Shown: positions 8,131 to 16,953, numbered from the stretch's first letter. The stretch: 64,000 bases of DNA from RBG-16-66-20 sp052386675 (GCA_052386675.1 JBQTJX010000029.1:1-64000); one strand, 5' to 3'. Program-made: numbers and translations. The notes: generated from the sequence alone by a model not told the origin.

Positions 8131-8814
8131 CTACCGGGGATAGGAGCCGTCGTTGACGTCGAGCGTGGTGCCGTTCACGTACCCGGGGCAGGCGCTGCCC
8201 AGCCAGACGATCGCCGCGGCCACCTCCCCGGGCTGGCAGACACGCCCGGAGTAGACCGACCTCATCACGCCGTCCTTGCGCGACTGCGGGAGCTGGTCGT
8301 ACATCGCCGTCTGGGTTGGACCCGGCGCGACCGCGTTTACCAGCACGCCATGGGGGCCGAGTTCCCTCGCCCAGGCCTTGGTGAGGTTGAGGATCCCGGC
8401 CTTGGTGATGCCGTACCACAGGTCCGGATGGCCGGTGAAGGCGGCCACCGAGCCAACATTGACGATGCGGCCCGATTTCCTTCGCTTCATCTGCGGCGCG
8501 AGCGCGGTGACGAGCGCGGCGGGCGCCTCGATATTGACCGTCAGCACTTCGCGCTTGTTCGCCTCCGGAATGGCGTCGTAGGGGTCGCAGAACAACACCC
8601 CGGCGTTGTTCACCAGCGTGTCCACCTCGCCCAGCGACGCCACCAGCTTCGGGATGCCGGCCAAGTCGCGCAGGTCGTAGTCGCAGCGCTCGCCGGCGAT
8701 GTCCCCGCCGAACTGCTTGTCCAGCGCGATCACGCGCCAGCCCGCGGCAATGAACGCGCGCGCGGTGGCGAGGCCGATGCCGCGTCCGGCGCCGGTGACG
8801 AGGGCGGTGTGCAT
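8131..8814 (-). CDS. Short-chain dehydrogenase/reductase (SDR)
   Basis: A 227-residue classical SDR. TGAGRGIG at residues 7-14 binds NAD(P), NNAG is present, and the catalytic Ser-Tyr-Lys is visible as VGSVAAF followed by YGITK. The C-terminus GTTLDVNDGSYPR is typical. Classical SDRs oxidise secondary alcohols or reduce ketones in the cytoplasm. It is the first gene of the leuCD-like operon and is divergent from the flavin monooxygenase with about 45 bases between their starts, so both promoters must overlap. It may feed a hydroxy- or keto-acid to the dehydratase; that is inference from position. Confidence 0.88.
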   Translation of the reverse strand: MHTALVTGAGRGIGLATARAFIAAGWRVIALDKQFGGDIAGERCDYDLRDLAGIPKLVASLGEVDTLVNNAGVLFCDPYDAIPEANKREVLTVNIEAPAALVTALAPQMKRRKSGRIVNVGSVAAFTGHPDLWYGITKAGILNLTKAWARELGPHGVLVNAVAPGPTQTAMYDQLPQSRKDGVMRSVYSGRVCQPGEVAAAIVWLGSACPGYVNGTTLDVNDGSYPR

Positions 8815-8859
8815 GCCGGGATTGTAAGGGGAGGTCGAGGGGATAGAATCCCCGCCCAG

Positions 8860-10461
8860 ATGCATTTCGACGCACTGATCATCGGCGCGGGGTTCGCCGG
8901 CCTCTACCAGCTCCTGTGCCTGCGCGACCGCCTGGGACTGAAGGCGAAGGTCTTCGAGGCGGGCGGCGACCTGGGCGGCACCTGGTACTGGAACCGCTAC
9001 CCCGGCGCGCGCTGCGATTCCGAGAGCCACGCCTACCGCTACTTCTTTTCGCGCGAACTGGCCGAGGAGTGGCAAAGCACCGAGCGCTATCCCGGGCCGG
9101 CCGAGATCCGCGCGTACCTGGACCATGTCGCGCGCAAGTTCGACCTGCGGCGCGACATCCGCTTCAACACGCGTGTCGCGGCCGCGCGGTTCGACGAGGC
9201 GGAGAAGCTCTGGCGCATCGAGACCGAATCCGGCGAGCGCTGCACCGCGACCTGGTTCGTTGCCGCAGTCGGCTGCCTGTCCTCGGCCAACGTGCCGGCG
9301 ATTCCCGGGCTGGACGGGTTCGAGGGCCGCTGGTACCACACTGGGCAGTGGCCGCACGAGGGCGTGGACTTCTCGGGCAAGCGGGTCGGCCAGATCGGCA
9401 CTGGATCCACCGGCATCCAGGCTGCGCCCGTGATAGCGGAGACAGCCGCGCACCTGACCGTGTTCCAGCGCACCGCGAACTACAGCGTTCCGGCGCGCAA
9501 TGCGCCGCTGGCGCCGGAGTTCCAGCGCTGGACGCGCGAGCATTTCGAGGAGATCCGCGACATCGCGCAGTCCACGGTCAATGGGCATGCGTTCCGGATC
9601 GAGGAGCGCAACGTCGCCGATGTCACGCCTGAGGAGCGGCAGGCGATCTACGAGGCGGCCTGGGACCGGGGCGGCCTGCAGTTCCGCGCCACCTTCAAGG
9701 ACCTGCTCACCGACCGCGCCGCGAACACCACAGCGGCGGAGTTCCTGAAGGCGCGCATCCGCGCCACGGTGAAGGACCCGGCCACGGCCGACGCGCTCGC
9801 GGACATCGACCATCCCTACTCGGCCAAGCGCCCGCCGATCGACACCAACTACTTCGAGACCTTCAACCGGCCGAACGTGTCGCTGGTGAATTTGCGCAAG
9901 GACCCCATCGAGCGCATCACGCGCGATGGGATCCGGACGACGACGAAGGAGCATCCGCTGGACATCATTGTCTTCGCCACGGGGTTCGATGCGCTGACCG
10001 GACCGCTGCTGAAGATGGACATCCGTGGCCGCGGCGGGCGGTCATTGCGTGAGGACTGGAAGGCGGGGCCGGAGACTTACCTTGGACTCCAGGTGCCCGG
10101 CTACCCGAATTTCTTCACCATCACCGGGCCGGGCAGTCCGTCGGTCCTCACCAACATGCCGGTGGCGATCGAGCAGCACGTGGAGTGGATCACGGATTGC
10201 ATCGCGCATGTGCGCAGGAACGGGTTCACGACGGTCGAGCCCGCGGCGGAGGCGGCGCGCGAATGGGGCGAGCGCGTGCAGGAAGCGGCGAAGGCGACGC
10301 TGCTTTGGGATGCGAAGCACTCGTGGTACTTCGGCGCCAACGTGGTGGGGAAGCCCCAGGTGTTCATGCCCTACGCCGGCGGGCTGCATCGCTATCGCAG
10401 GATCTGCGAGGGAATTGCGGCGAAGGGCTACGAGGGGTTCCTGATGCGCGGCGCGGCGTGA
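8860..10461 (+). CDS. Flavin monooxygenase of Baeyer-Villiger type (cyclohexanone-monooxygenase-like)
   Basis: A 533-residue class B flavoprotein. GAGFAG at residues 9-14 binds FAD, GTGSTG at 180-185 binds NADPH, and FEGRWYHTGQWP at 154-165 matches the Baeyer-Villiger fingerprint FxGxxxHxxxWP exactly. GGTWYWNRYPGARCD is also typical of cycloketone monooxygenases. Such enzymes insert oxygen next to a carbonyl to make esters or lactones. The ATG at 8860 keeps the conserved opening. An NTF2-like gene follows with a GTGA overlap. The true ketone substrate cannot be read from sequence. Confidence 0.9.
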   Translation: MHFDALIIGAGFAGLYQLLCLRDRLGLKAKVFEAGGDLGGTWYWNRYPGARCDSESHAYRYFFSRELAEEWQSTERYPGPAEIRAYLDHVARKFDLRRDIRFNTRVAAARFDEAEKLWRIETESGERCTATWFVAAVGCLSSANVPAIPGLDGFEGRWYHTGQWPHEGVDFSGKRVGQIGTGSTGIQAAPVIAETAAHLTVFQRTANYSVPARNAPLAPEFQRWTREHFEEIRDIAQSTVNGHAFRIEERNVADVTPEERQAIYEAAWDRGGLQFRATFKDLLTDRAANTTAAEFLKARIRATVKDPATADALADIDHPYSAKRPPIDTNYFETFNRPNVSLVNLRKDPIERITRDGIRTTTKEHPLDIIVFATGFDALTGPLLKMDIRGRGGRSLREDWKAGPETYLGLQVPGYPNFFTITGPGSPSVLTNMPVAIEQHVEWITDCIAHVRRNGFTTVEPAAEAAREWGERVQEAAKATLLWDAKHSWYFGANVVGKPQVFMPYAGGLHRYRRICEGIAAKGYEGFLMRGAA

Positions 10462-10841
10462 GCGATCCGATACAGCAGGCCTGCCTCGCCTGCCTGGAGC
10501 GCTGGATGGCGGCGTTGAATGCCCATGATGCTGCCGCCATGGATGCGGAACTGCATTTTCCGCACGTGCGCTTCGCCGAGGCAAAAATCACCGTTCTCGA
10601 GCGGCCGGCCGGGAACGCCATGGATCTCTTCAAGCGGCTGGAGCGCGAGGATGGCTGGCACCACAGCGCGTGGAACCGCCGGGAGATCCTCCAGCGCAGC
10701 GACACCAAGGTGCACATGGCGGTGAACTACACACGCTTTCGCAGGGACGGCAGCGTGATCGGCGACTACGATTCGCTCTACGTCATGGCGCTGAAGGACG
10801 GGCGCTGGGGCGTGCAGCTGCGCTCCAGCTTCGGGCCTTAG
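10458..10841 (+). CDS. NTF2/SnoaL-like small protein
   Basis: A 127-residue protein starting with GTG inside the monooxygenase stop (GTGA). The pattern (an N-terminal helix CLACLERWMAALNAHDAAAMDAEL, then beta strands ending LKDGRWGVQLRSSFGP) is that of the SnoaL/nuclear-transport-factor-2 fold. That fold includes small isomerases, hydrolases and dehydratases as well as catalytically inert partners. Coupling to the Baeyer-Villiger enzyme suggests it handles the same compound. No diagnostic catalytic residues are recognised. Confidence 0.72.
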   Translation: MSDPIQQACLACLERWMAALNAHDAAAMDAELHFPHVRFAEAKITVLERPAGNAMDLFKRLEREDGWHHSAWNRREILQRSDTKVHMAVNYTRFRRDGSVIGDYDSLYVMALKDGRWGVQLRSSFGP

Positions 10842-10844
10842 CGC

Positions 10845-11153
10845 CTATCTCCGCTCGGGCGGAATGTCCTTGATGCCTGCCGCGAAGGCAGCATGCGTCG
10901 CCGGATCCACCGGCCGGTGCTTCTCCTTGGTGCCAGCCGGGTACTTGCCCAGGTAGTTGCCGTTCCTGAGGTCGCGCGAGGGGCGGTTCGGCCGCGGCAT
11001 GAAGCCGCCGCCGCAATTCGGGCAGACGTTGCGCAGCACGTTCTCCACGCAGTCGCCGCAGAAGGTGCATTCGAAGGAGCAGATCCACGCATCCGCCGTC
11101 GCCGGCGGCAGGGCGCGATTGCAGTGCTCGCAGGTCGGGCGCAGCTCGAGCAT
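10845..11153 (-). CDS. DUF1272-family zinc-ribbon protein
   Basis: A 102-residue protein whose first half is rich in paired cysteines: CEHC, CSFEC, CGDC and CPNCGG. This is the DUF1272 pattern, opening LELRPTCEHC, and probably binds two zinc ions. The C-terminal half is charged and may be disordered. The ATG at 11153 lies five bases after the ThDP-enzyme stop on the same strand, so the two are probably co-transcribed. Function is unknown; a structural or binding role is more likely than catalysis. Confidence 0.78.
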   Translation of the reverse strand: MLELRPTCEHCNRALPPATADAWICSFECTFCGDCVENVLRNVCPNCGGGFMPRPNRPSRDLRNGNYLGKYPAGTKEKHRPVDPATHAAFAAGIKDIPPERR

Positions 11154-11158
11154 CGTGG

Positions 11159-12829
11159 TCAGCTCTTCCTGGCCGGCTGCGGATGCGCGCGCCGCATGCT
11201 CGGCGACAGCACCTTGTCCGAGACGTGGAAGTCCCAGACCGCCGCGCTGCCCGACTTCAAGAACTCCGCAAGCGCACCGGGCAATTCGTCCACGCTGGTG
11301 AAGGTCCTCCCGGGTAGCCCGAACCCGCGCGCGATGCCCGCGAAATCGCAGTAGCCGAACACCGAGCCGGCGTCCGGGAACCCTTCGGCGCGCAGCTTGT
11401 GTACCTCGGAGCCGTAGGCGCCATCGTTCATGACGACGACGAGGATGCGCAGGCCATGCCGCCGGATGGTCTCCAGTTCCTGCACGTGCATCATCACGCT
11501 GCCGTCGCCGTCGAACAGCACCACGGTCCGCTCCGGCCGCGCTGCCGCCACGCCCATGGCGAAGGCGAGGCCGTTGCCGATGGCGCCGAATTCGCGGATG
11601 GTGAGGAACCGCTCCTGCGGGCGCGAGGGCATCTGCGCAAAGAACCACGAGCAGTGTCCGCCGGAGTTCACCATCTCCCAGTCGCGCGGCAGGGATTTCT
11701 CCAGGGCCTCGACCACGTCGCGCGGATCGAGCAATCCCGGCTCGATCGCGAACGCCTGGCTGTCGGGCTTCGTGTCGCGGATGCGCGCGGCGATGGCGTC
11801 GCTGCGCCAGTAGGAGGGACGGGCGGGCAGCGCCGCAATCAGCGCCTCCACGCCCAGCCTCGCGTCGGCCCGCAGGTGGTGGCGCGCCACTTCCTGCCCT
11901 TGCGCCACCGCCACCGGATCGATGTCCACCTGCAGCATCTTCGCCTTGGGCCACAGCTGGCCGCCGCCGCCCGCGTGATAGGCGAGTGAGCTTCCGACCG
12001 CGATCACCAGGTCGGCTTCCTTCAGGTACTCCAGTCCCGCTTCCGGGGTGTAGCTGCCGGAGATGCCGATGCAATACGGATCGTCGTGGAACAGGCCACG
12101 CGCCGGGAGCGTGGTGGCGAGCAGGCCGCCCACCTTCGCGGCGAGCGCGCGGCAAGCGGGTCCGGCATCGGCTTCGACTGCACCCAGGCCCGCGAGCACC
12201 ACCACCCGATTGGCAGAAGCCACGAGTTGCGCAGCGCGCGCGACGTCGTCGGGATGCGCGGGGATCGGCGCGAGCTGCGGGAGCAGTTCACGCGAAGGCT
12301 TTGGCAACGCATCCGGCCCGGTCCAGGGGCGATCCTGCAGGTCGAACGGCACGCCGATGATCACCGGCCGGCGCTCGCGGCGCGCCTGGAGGAAAGCGTC
12401 GCGCACCGCGACTGGCATGCGCTCCGGCAAATGCAGGCGATGGTAGGCGGCGCCGGTCGCCGTGATGAGCGGTGCCTGGTCGAGTTCCTGGTTGTACCAA
12501 CCGCTTTTCAGCGGCGCCTCGCCCGCGAAGATGACCATGGGCAGGCGCGCGCGCACGGCCGCGGGAAGCGCCGTGATGATCTGCGTCAGTCCGGGTCCGC
12601 AGGTGACCGTGGCCACGGCCACATCCGATTCCTTGCGCGCGAAGGCCATCGCCGCGGCGACCGCGCAATGTTCGTGGCGCACGTAGAGCATGCGGCAGCC
12701 GCGTTCGGCGAGACGCGCGGCCCAGTTCATGTTGGCGTCGCCCAGCAGCGCGAAGCAGGTGGTCACGCCCTCCTGCAGGAAGGCCTGCGCGAGGATGTCG
12801 TGGACGCGGGGCTTGGGATCGTTCTGCAT
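11159..12829 (-). CDS. Thiamine-diphosphate-dependent enzyme (acetolactate synthase/benzoylformate decarboxylase-like)
   Basis: A 556-residue, three-domain ThDP enzyme. The activating glutamate is E53 (RHEHCAVAAAMA), and the ThDP/Mg motif starts with GDG at 441-443 and closes with ND at 468-469, where NN is the usual pair. The central domain resembles that of acetolactate-synthase-like proteins, but no partner small subunit is present. Possible activities are 2-keto-acid decarboxylation or carboligation. It lies 28 bases downstream of a DapA-family gene, and that gap is almost filled by a perfect 20-bp palindrome touching the ATG, so its own regulated promoter is likely. Confidence 0.82.
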   Translation of the reverse strand: MQNDPKPRVHDILAQAFLQEGVTTCFALLGDANMNWAARLAERGCRMLYVRHEHCAVAAAMAFARKESDVAVATVTCGPGLTQIITALPAAVRARLPMVIFAGEAPLKSGWYNQELDQAPLITATGAAYHRLHLPERMPVAVRDAFLQARRERRPVIIGVPFDLQDRPWTGPDALPKPSRELLPQLAPIPAHPDDVARAAQLVASANRVVVLAGLGAVEADAGPACRALAAKVGGLLATTLPARGLFHDDPYCIGISGSYTPEAGLEYLKEADLVIAVGSSLAYHAGGGGQLWPKAKMLQVDIDPVAVAQGQEVARHHLRADARLGVEALIAALPARPSYWRSDAIAARIRDTKPDSQAFAIEPGLLDPRDVVEALEKSLPRDWEMVNSGGHCSWFFAQMPSRPQERFLTIREFGAIGNGLAFAMGVAAARPERTVVLFDGDGSVMMHVQELETIRRHGLRILVVVMNDGAYGSEVHKLRAEGFPDAGSVFGYCDFAGIARGFGLPGRTFTSVDELPGALAEFLKSGSAAVWDFHVSDKVLSPSMRRAHPQPARKS

Positions 12830-12847
12830 GTAACCGATCGGTTACAT
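12828..12847. promoter_or_regulatory. Perfect 20-bp palindrome, probable TetR-type operator
   Basis: The sequence atgtaaccgatcggttacat is a perfect inverted repeat that includes two bases of the ThDP gene start codon (minus strand). The identical palindrome occurs at 58116-58135. Dyads of this form are typical of TetR-family repressor sites. Binding here would block initiation of the ThDP-DUF1272 unit. No TetR-family gene is encoded in the window. Confidence 0.7.
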
Positions 12848-12857
12848 CGGGCCGGGC

Positions 12858-13787
12858 CTAGAGCCCCGGCATCGAGAAGCCGGAGGCCTTGAGCTCGGTG
12901 ATGACCTGCGTTTCCTGCTCCACGGTCAGCTCGGTGAGCGGCGGGCGCACGGTCTTCCAAGCCGGATCGTTGGCGAAGTGCGCGGTCACGGCCTTCAGCG
13001 CGGGAATCATCGGCACTTTCTGCATGATCTTGCGGGTGACGTTGATGCCGGCCTGCAGCTTGTCGGCATCCGGGCCGCGCCAGTTCTTGAACACTTCGGC
13101 GATCGCGCCCGGGTTGACGTTGCCGGTGGCGGTGATGCAGCCCTTGCCGCCGGCGCGCAGGCCATCGAGCAGGAACACTTCGCTGCCCGGGAACACATCG
13201 AAGCCGCCGTCCTTGAACTGGTCCAGCATGGCCTTGGTGTTGGCCCAGTCCCCGGAGGAGTCTTTTGCTCCCGCGACGATGCCGGGGTAGCGCGAAAGCA
13301 GGCGCTCGATGAGCCCGAGGCTGATGCCCACCTGGGCCACCGGGGGGATGTGGTACAGGTACAGGCGCAGGCGCTCGTCGCCGACGCGCTCGATGATCTC
13401 GGAGAAATTCCGGAACAGTCCCTCGTCGGACACGCCCTTGTAATAGAACGGCGGCAGCATCAGCACGCCGCCGCAGCCCAGCCGCACGGCCTCGCGCGTC
13501 ATCTTCACCGAGTCGCTGAGCGCGCAGTGGCCGGTGCCGGGCATCAGGGATGCGGCCGGCACCCCGCCCCTGACGAGCGCCTCCAGCAGTTCGAGCTTCT
13601 CCTCCACCGACATCGAGTTCGCTTCGCTGTTGGTGCCGAACACCGCCAGGCCGGCGCAGCCGCTCTGCATCAGCCAGCGGCAATGCTTCACGAAGCGGTC
13701 GGCGTCGGGGGAGAGGTCGCGCCTGAAGGGGGTGACGACGGGCGAGAGCACGCCTTCGATGCGCTTCTGGGCCGTTGCTGGTTTCAT
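12858..13787 (-). CDS. Dihydrodipicolinate synthase (DapA) family lyase/aldolase
   Basis: A 309-residue TIM-barrel enzyme of the class I, Schiff-base-forming DapA/NanA superfamily. The catalytic lysine is K175 (AGAKDSSGD) and the proton-relay tyrosine is Y145 (LYLYHIPP). True DHDPS has a GTTGE motif; this protein has GTNSEANS at 51-58, so it probably condenses pyruvate with, or cleaves, a different oxo-acid. The next gene downstream is a ThDP enzyme, which could supply or use a keto-acid. It is divergent from the FMN hydroxyacid dehydrogenase. The exact reaction is unknown. Confidence 0.82.
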   Translation of the reverse strand: MKPATAQKRIEGVLSPVVTPFRRDLSPDADRFVKHCRWLMQSGCAGLAVFGTNSEANSMSVEEKLELLEALVRGGVPAASLMPGTGHCALSDSVKMTREAVRLGCGGVLMLPPFYYKGVSDEGLFRNFSEIIERVGDERLRLYLYHIPPVAQVGISLGLIERLLSRYPGIVAGAKDSSGDWANTKAMLDQFKDGGFDVFPGSEVFLLDGLRAGGKGCITATGNVNPGAIAEVFKNWRGPDADKLQAGINVTRKIMQKVPMIPALKAVTAHFANDPAWKTVRPPLTELTVEQETQVITELKASGFSMPGL

Positions 13788-13855
13788 GTCGGATCCGGGT
13801 TCAGGTTTGCAGGGGAGGACCGGGATTATAGGTCGCTCCGGTACACTTTTCGCCC

Positions 13856-15004
13856 ATGCCTGCCGTCGACCTCGCCGTTTCCATCGCCGACCTGCGCGTC
13901 CAGGCGAAGGCCCGCCTGCCGCGCGCCATCTTCGATTTCTTCGATGGCGGCGCCGAGGATGAGCTCACGCTGCGCGGCAACCGCGCGGCTTTCGAGGACG
14001 TGCGCCTGCTGCCGCGGGTGCTGCGCGATGTGTCGAAGGTCGATCCTGCCTGCGAGATCCTCGGCCTTCCGTCCCGCCAGCCGTTCGTGGTCGCGCCCAC
14101 CGGCGGCGCGGGCATCGCCTGGCCCGGGGTGGACATCGGCATCGCGCGTGCCGCTGCCGCCGCCGGCATTCCGTACACGCTGTCCACCAACGCCACTGCC
14201 TCCATCGAGGAGATCGCGGACCTGGTGCAGGGCCGGCTCTGGTTCCAGCTCTACATGCTGCGCGAGCGCGGCTTCGTGGCGAAGCTCGTCGAGCGCGCCG
14301 AAGCCGCGGGCTACGAGGCGTTGGTGCCCACGGTGGACCTCGCGACCGGCGGCAAGCGCGAGCGCGACACGCGCAACGGCTTCTCGATTCCGCCCAGGCT
14401 CAATGCGCGCCTGCTGCTGGACGGCGCGATGCACCCGGCCTGGGCGTGGCGCATCGCTCTGCACGGCGGGCTACCGGATTTCGCCAGCGTGCGGGGGTAC
14501 CGCGGCATGCGCGAGCGCGGCCTGGCGCTCGCCTCCTCGGTGGGGCGCGACACCGACCCGGCCTTCGACTGGGACGACCTCGCGCGCCTGCGCGAGCGCT
14601 GGAAAAGGAAGCTCGTGGTGAAGGGGGTGAGCCGGGTGGAGGACGCCGAGCGATTGGCGGCGCTCGGGGTGGACGGGGTCTGGGTGTCCAACCATGGCGG
14701 GCGCCAGCTCGACGGCGCGGTGGCCTCGCTCGAGGCCATGGCGCCCATCGCGCGCGCGGTGGGCGGTCGCATGGCGGTGCTGGTGGACGGCGGCGTGCGG
14801 CGTGGCGTGGACGCGCTGAAGGCCCGTGCCCTGGGCGCGCAGGCGGTGTGCGTGGGCCGCGCCGTGCTCTACGGCGGCGGCGCCGGCGGCGCCGCCGGCG
14901 CTGAGCGCGCGCTCGCGATCCTGACCACCGAGCTCGAACGCGCGATGCAGCTCTGCGGCGCGCGCACCATGGCCGAGGTCACGCCCGACCTGATCGCGCC
15001 CTGA
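13856..15004 (+). CDS. FMN-dependent alpha-hydroxyacid dehydrogenase (LldD/mandelate-dehydrogenase family)
   Basis: A 382-residue TIM-barrel flavoprotein. The active-site signature SNHGGRQLD occupies residues 278-286, with H280 as catalytic base. APTGGAGIAWP and the WFQLYMLRERG strand bind FMN in this family. These enzymes oxidise L-lactate, mandelate, glycolate or similar acids to 2-keto acids at the membrane. A Gly/Ala-rich loop near residue 340 (GGGAGGAAGAE) is encoded by a self-complementary GGCGCC-rich tract. The LysR gene begins one base after the stop, so the two are probably co-transcribed. Confidence 0.87.
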   Translation: MPAVDLAVSIADLRVQAKARLPRAIFDFFDGGAEDELTLRGNRAAFEDVRLLPRVLRDVSKVDPACEILGLPSRQPFVVAPTGGAGIAWPGVDIGIARAAAAAGIPYTLSTNATASIEEIADLVQGRLWFQLYMLRERGFVAKLVERAEAAGYEALVPTVDLATGGKRERDTRNGFSIPPRLNARLLLDGAMHPAWAWRIALHGGLPDFASVRGYRGMRERGLALASSVGRDTDPAFDWDDLARLRERWKRKLVVKGVSRVEDAERLAALGVDGVWVSNHGGRQLDGAVASLEAMAPIARAVGGRMAVLVDGGVRRGVDALKARALGAQAVCVGRAVLYGGGAGGAAGAERALAILTTELERAMQLCGARTMAEVTPDLIAP

Positions 15005-15005
15005 C

Positions 15006-15908
15006 ATGCTGCTGCGCGACCTGGCCTACTTTGCCGCCATTGCGCGCCACGGCCACATGGGGCGCGCGGCCGAGAGCCTGGGCCTGTCGCAGCCGGCGCT
15101 TACCAAGAGCGTCAAGCGCCTGGAGCGCGAGGTCGGGGCGCCGCTGCTCACCCGCACGTCCAAGGGCGTGCATCCGACCGCGGCCGGAGAGATGTTCCTG
15201 GAGCGCGCGCGCCAGATCCAGCTGGTCGCGGACGAGGCGAAGCGCGAGGTCGCCGACGTGCGCGATGGCAATGCCGGCGTAGTGCGCATCGGCGCCGGCC
15301 CGTCGATGATCCGCAAGCTGCTGCCGGCGGCGTTCGCCCTGTTGCACCGGCGCACGCCGGACCTGGCTTTCAAGGTGGCGGGCGGGATGAACGACTCGCT
15401 CATCGCGATGCTGCGCCGGGGCGAAATCGACCTGGTGCTGAGCGCCTTGCCGCGACGCGCGCCCGAGGGCATCGAGCAGGAGGTGCTGCACGAGGAGGAA
15501 GTGGCGGTGCTGGTGCGCGCCGGGCATCCGTTGCTGCGCACGCGGCGCGTGCCGCTGGCCGCGCTCGCCGCGGCCCAGTGGGTCCTGCCGCGACCTGGCA
15601 CGCTCGCCGTACGCTGGCTCGGGCGCCTGTTCGAGGACCGTGGCCTGCCGCCGCCGCGGGTGGCGGTCGAGACCGACTCCATCGCCTTCCTGCTGGAGGC
15701 GGTCGCGGCCACCGACCTGCTGGGCTTCGCTTCGCGCGACCTGCTCGCCTCGCGCTCGGACGTGCGCGCGCTGCAGGTCCCGGATGCCGTGCTGCCGCGG
15801 CGCGTCGGCCTGTCGTGGCGCGCCGGCGCCTACCTGCCGCCGGCGGCGCGGCAGCTGCGCGAGGCGCTGCGGGCCTCGGTGCGTCCGCAGCTCCATAACC
15901 GAAAGTAA
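15006..15908 (+). CDS. LysR-family transcriptional regulator
   Basis: A 300-residue regulator with an N-terminal winged helix-turn-helix (LRDLAYFAAIARHGHMGRAAESLGLSQP region, residues 3-60) and a periplasmic-binding-protein-like effector domain. The ATG at 15006 begins one base after the FMN dehydrogenase stop. LysR proteins usually sit divergent from their target; here it is downstream of one catabolic gene and upstream, by about 80 bases, of the Bug-sulfatase genes, so either could be the target. The effector is unknown. Confidence 0.9.
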   Translation: MLLRDLAYFAAIARHGHMGRAAESLGLSQPALTKSVKRLEREVGAPLLTRTSKGVHPTAAGEMFLERARQIQLVADEAKREVADVRDGNAGVVRIGAGPSMIRKLLPAAFALLHRRTPDLAFKVAGGMNDSLIAMLRRGEIDLVLSALPRRAPEGIEQEVLHEEEVAVLVRAGHPLLRTRRVPLAALAAAQWVLPRPGTLAVRWLGRLFEDRGLPPPRVAVETDSIAFLLEAVAATDLLGFASRDLLASRSDVRALQVPDAVLPRRVGLSWRAGAYLPPAARQLREALRASVRPQLHNRK

Positions 15909-15987
15909 TCGAAACCACCTCCCCGGGTATTTGCCTGGAATCGGGCGCGTCTGTCAGAGTGGACGTCCCAAAGGAGGGGAACACGCC

Positions 15988-16953
15988 ATGAAACATATCC
16001 TGACCGTCGCCCTTGCATTGACCGCGTCCGTCGCGGCCCAGGCGCAGGACTACCCGAACAAGCCGATCCGCCTGATCCTGGGCTATGCCGCCGGCGGCGC
16101 CATGGACCTGAGCGCGCGCGTCATCGCGCCCATCCTGCAGCAGCAGTTGGGCCAGCCAGTGATCGTCGAGAACCGCACCGGTGGCGCGGCCAACATCGCC
16201 GCCGAGGCGGTTGCCCGCTCGGCGCCCGATGGCTACACCATCATCTTCTTCCCCGACGCCTACACCATCGCGCCGTCGCTGTTCGCCAAGCTGAACTACG
16301 ACCCGGTGAAGGACTTCAGCCCGATCACGCAGATGGTGAGCGGCGCGCACATCCTCGTCGGCCACCCCTCGGTGCCGGCGAACACGCTGCCCGAGCTGAT
16401 TGCCTACGCGAAGGCGAATCCGGGCAAGCTCTCCTACGGCACCCCGGGCAACGGCACGCCGCAGCATCTTGCCGCCGAGTTGTTCAAGTCCATCGCCGGC
16501 AACCTGAACATCGTGCATGTGCCCTACAAGGGCGGCGGCCAGGCAATCGGCGACGTCGTCGGCGGGACGATCCCGCTCGCCTCGCTCGGCCTGCCACCGG
16601 TGATGGGGCACATCAAGGCCGGCAAGCTGAAGGCCTTCGCGGTCACCAGCAAGGCGCGCCAGGCGCTGCTCCCCGATACGCCGACCTTCCAGGAGGGCGG
16701 CGTTCCGGGCTTCGAGACCGTGCAATGGTGGGGGCCGGCGGGGCCCGCCGGCACGCCGGCGCCGATCGTGAAGCGGCTGTTCGACGAGTTCGGCAAGGCG
16801 CTGCGCAATCCGGCATTCATCGACCGCGTCGGCAGTGCCGGACTGGCGTCCACGCCCAGCGCGTCGCCCGAGGCCTTCGGCGAGTTCATCAAGGCCGAGA
16901 TCGGGCGCTGGGCGCCGGTGGTGAAAAGCACCGGCGCGAGGGTCGATAATTGA
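15988..16953 (+). CDS. Bug/TctC-family periplasmic solute-binding protein
   Basis: A 321-residue protein with a 20-residue signal peptide (ending AAQA) and the typical Bug start YPNKPIRLILGYAAGG. Further blocks are PVIVENRTGGAANIAAE, ARSAPDGYT and VPYKGGGQA. Bug proteins bind carboxylates and other small acids in the periplasm and are very abundant in Burkholderiales; most have no linked TctA/TctB membrane genes, as here. A strong ribosome-binding site (aaggagggga) lies at 15971-15980. The stop overlaps the TTG of the sulfatase gene (TTGA), suggesting the ligand could be a sulfate ester or its product. Confidence 0.92.
   Translation: MKHILTVALALTASVAAQAQDYPNKPIRLILGYAAGGAMDLSARVIAPILQQQLGQPVIVENRTGGAANIAAEAVARSAPDGYTIIFFPDAYTIAPSLFAKLNYDPVKDFSPITQMVSGAHILVGHPSVPANTLPELIAYAKANPGKLSYGTPGNGTPQHLAAELFKSIAGNLNIVHVPYKGGGQAIGDVVGGTIPLASLGLPPVMGHIKAGKLKAFAVTSKARQALLPDTPTFQEGGVPGFETVQWWGPAGPAGTPAPIVKRLFDEFGKALRNPAFIDRVGSAGLASTPSASPEAFGEFIKAEIGRWAPVVKSTGARVDN

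Noticed and set aside
13034..13200. Interruption or frameshift in the DapA-family gene
   Set aside because: The frame is continuous and both catalytic residues are present.
14876..14901. GGCGCC-rich self-complementary tract in the FMN dehydrogenase gene as a regulatory hairpin
   Set aside because: It is within the reading frame and encodes a plausible Gly/Ala loop; simple GC-rich codon use explains it.
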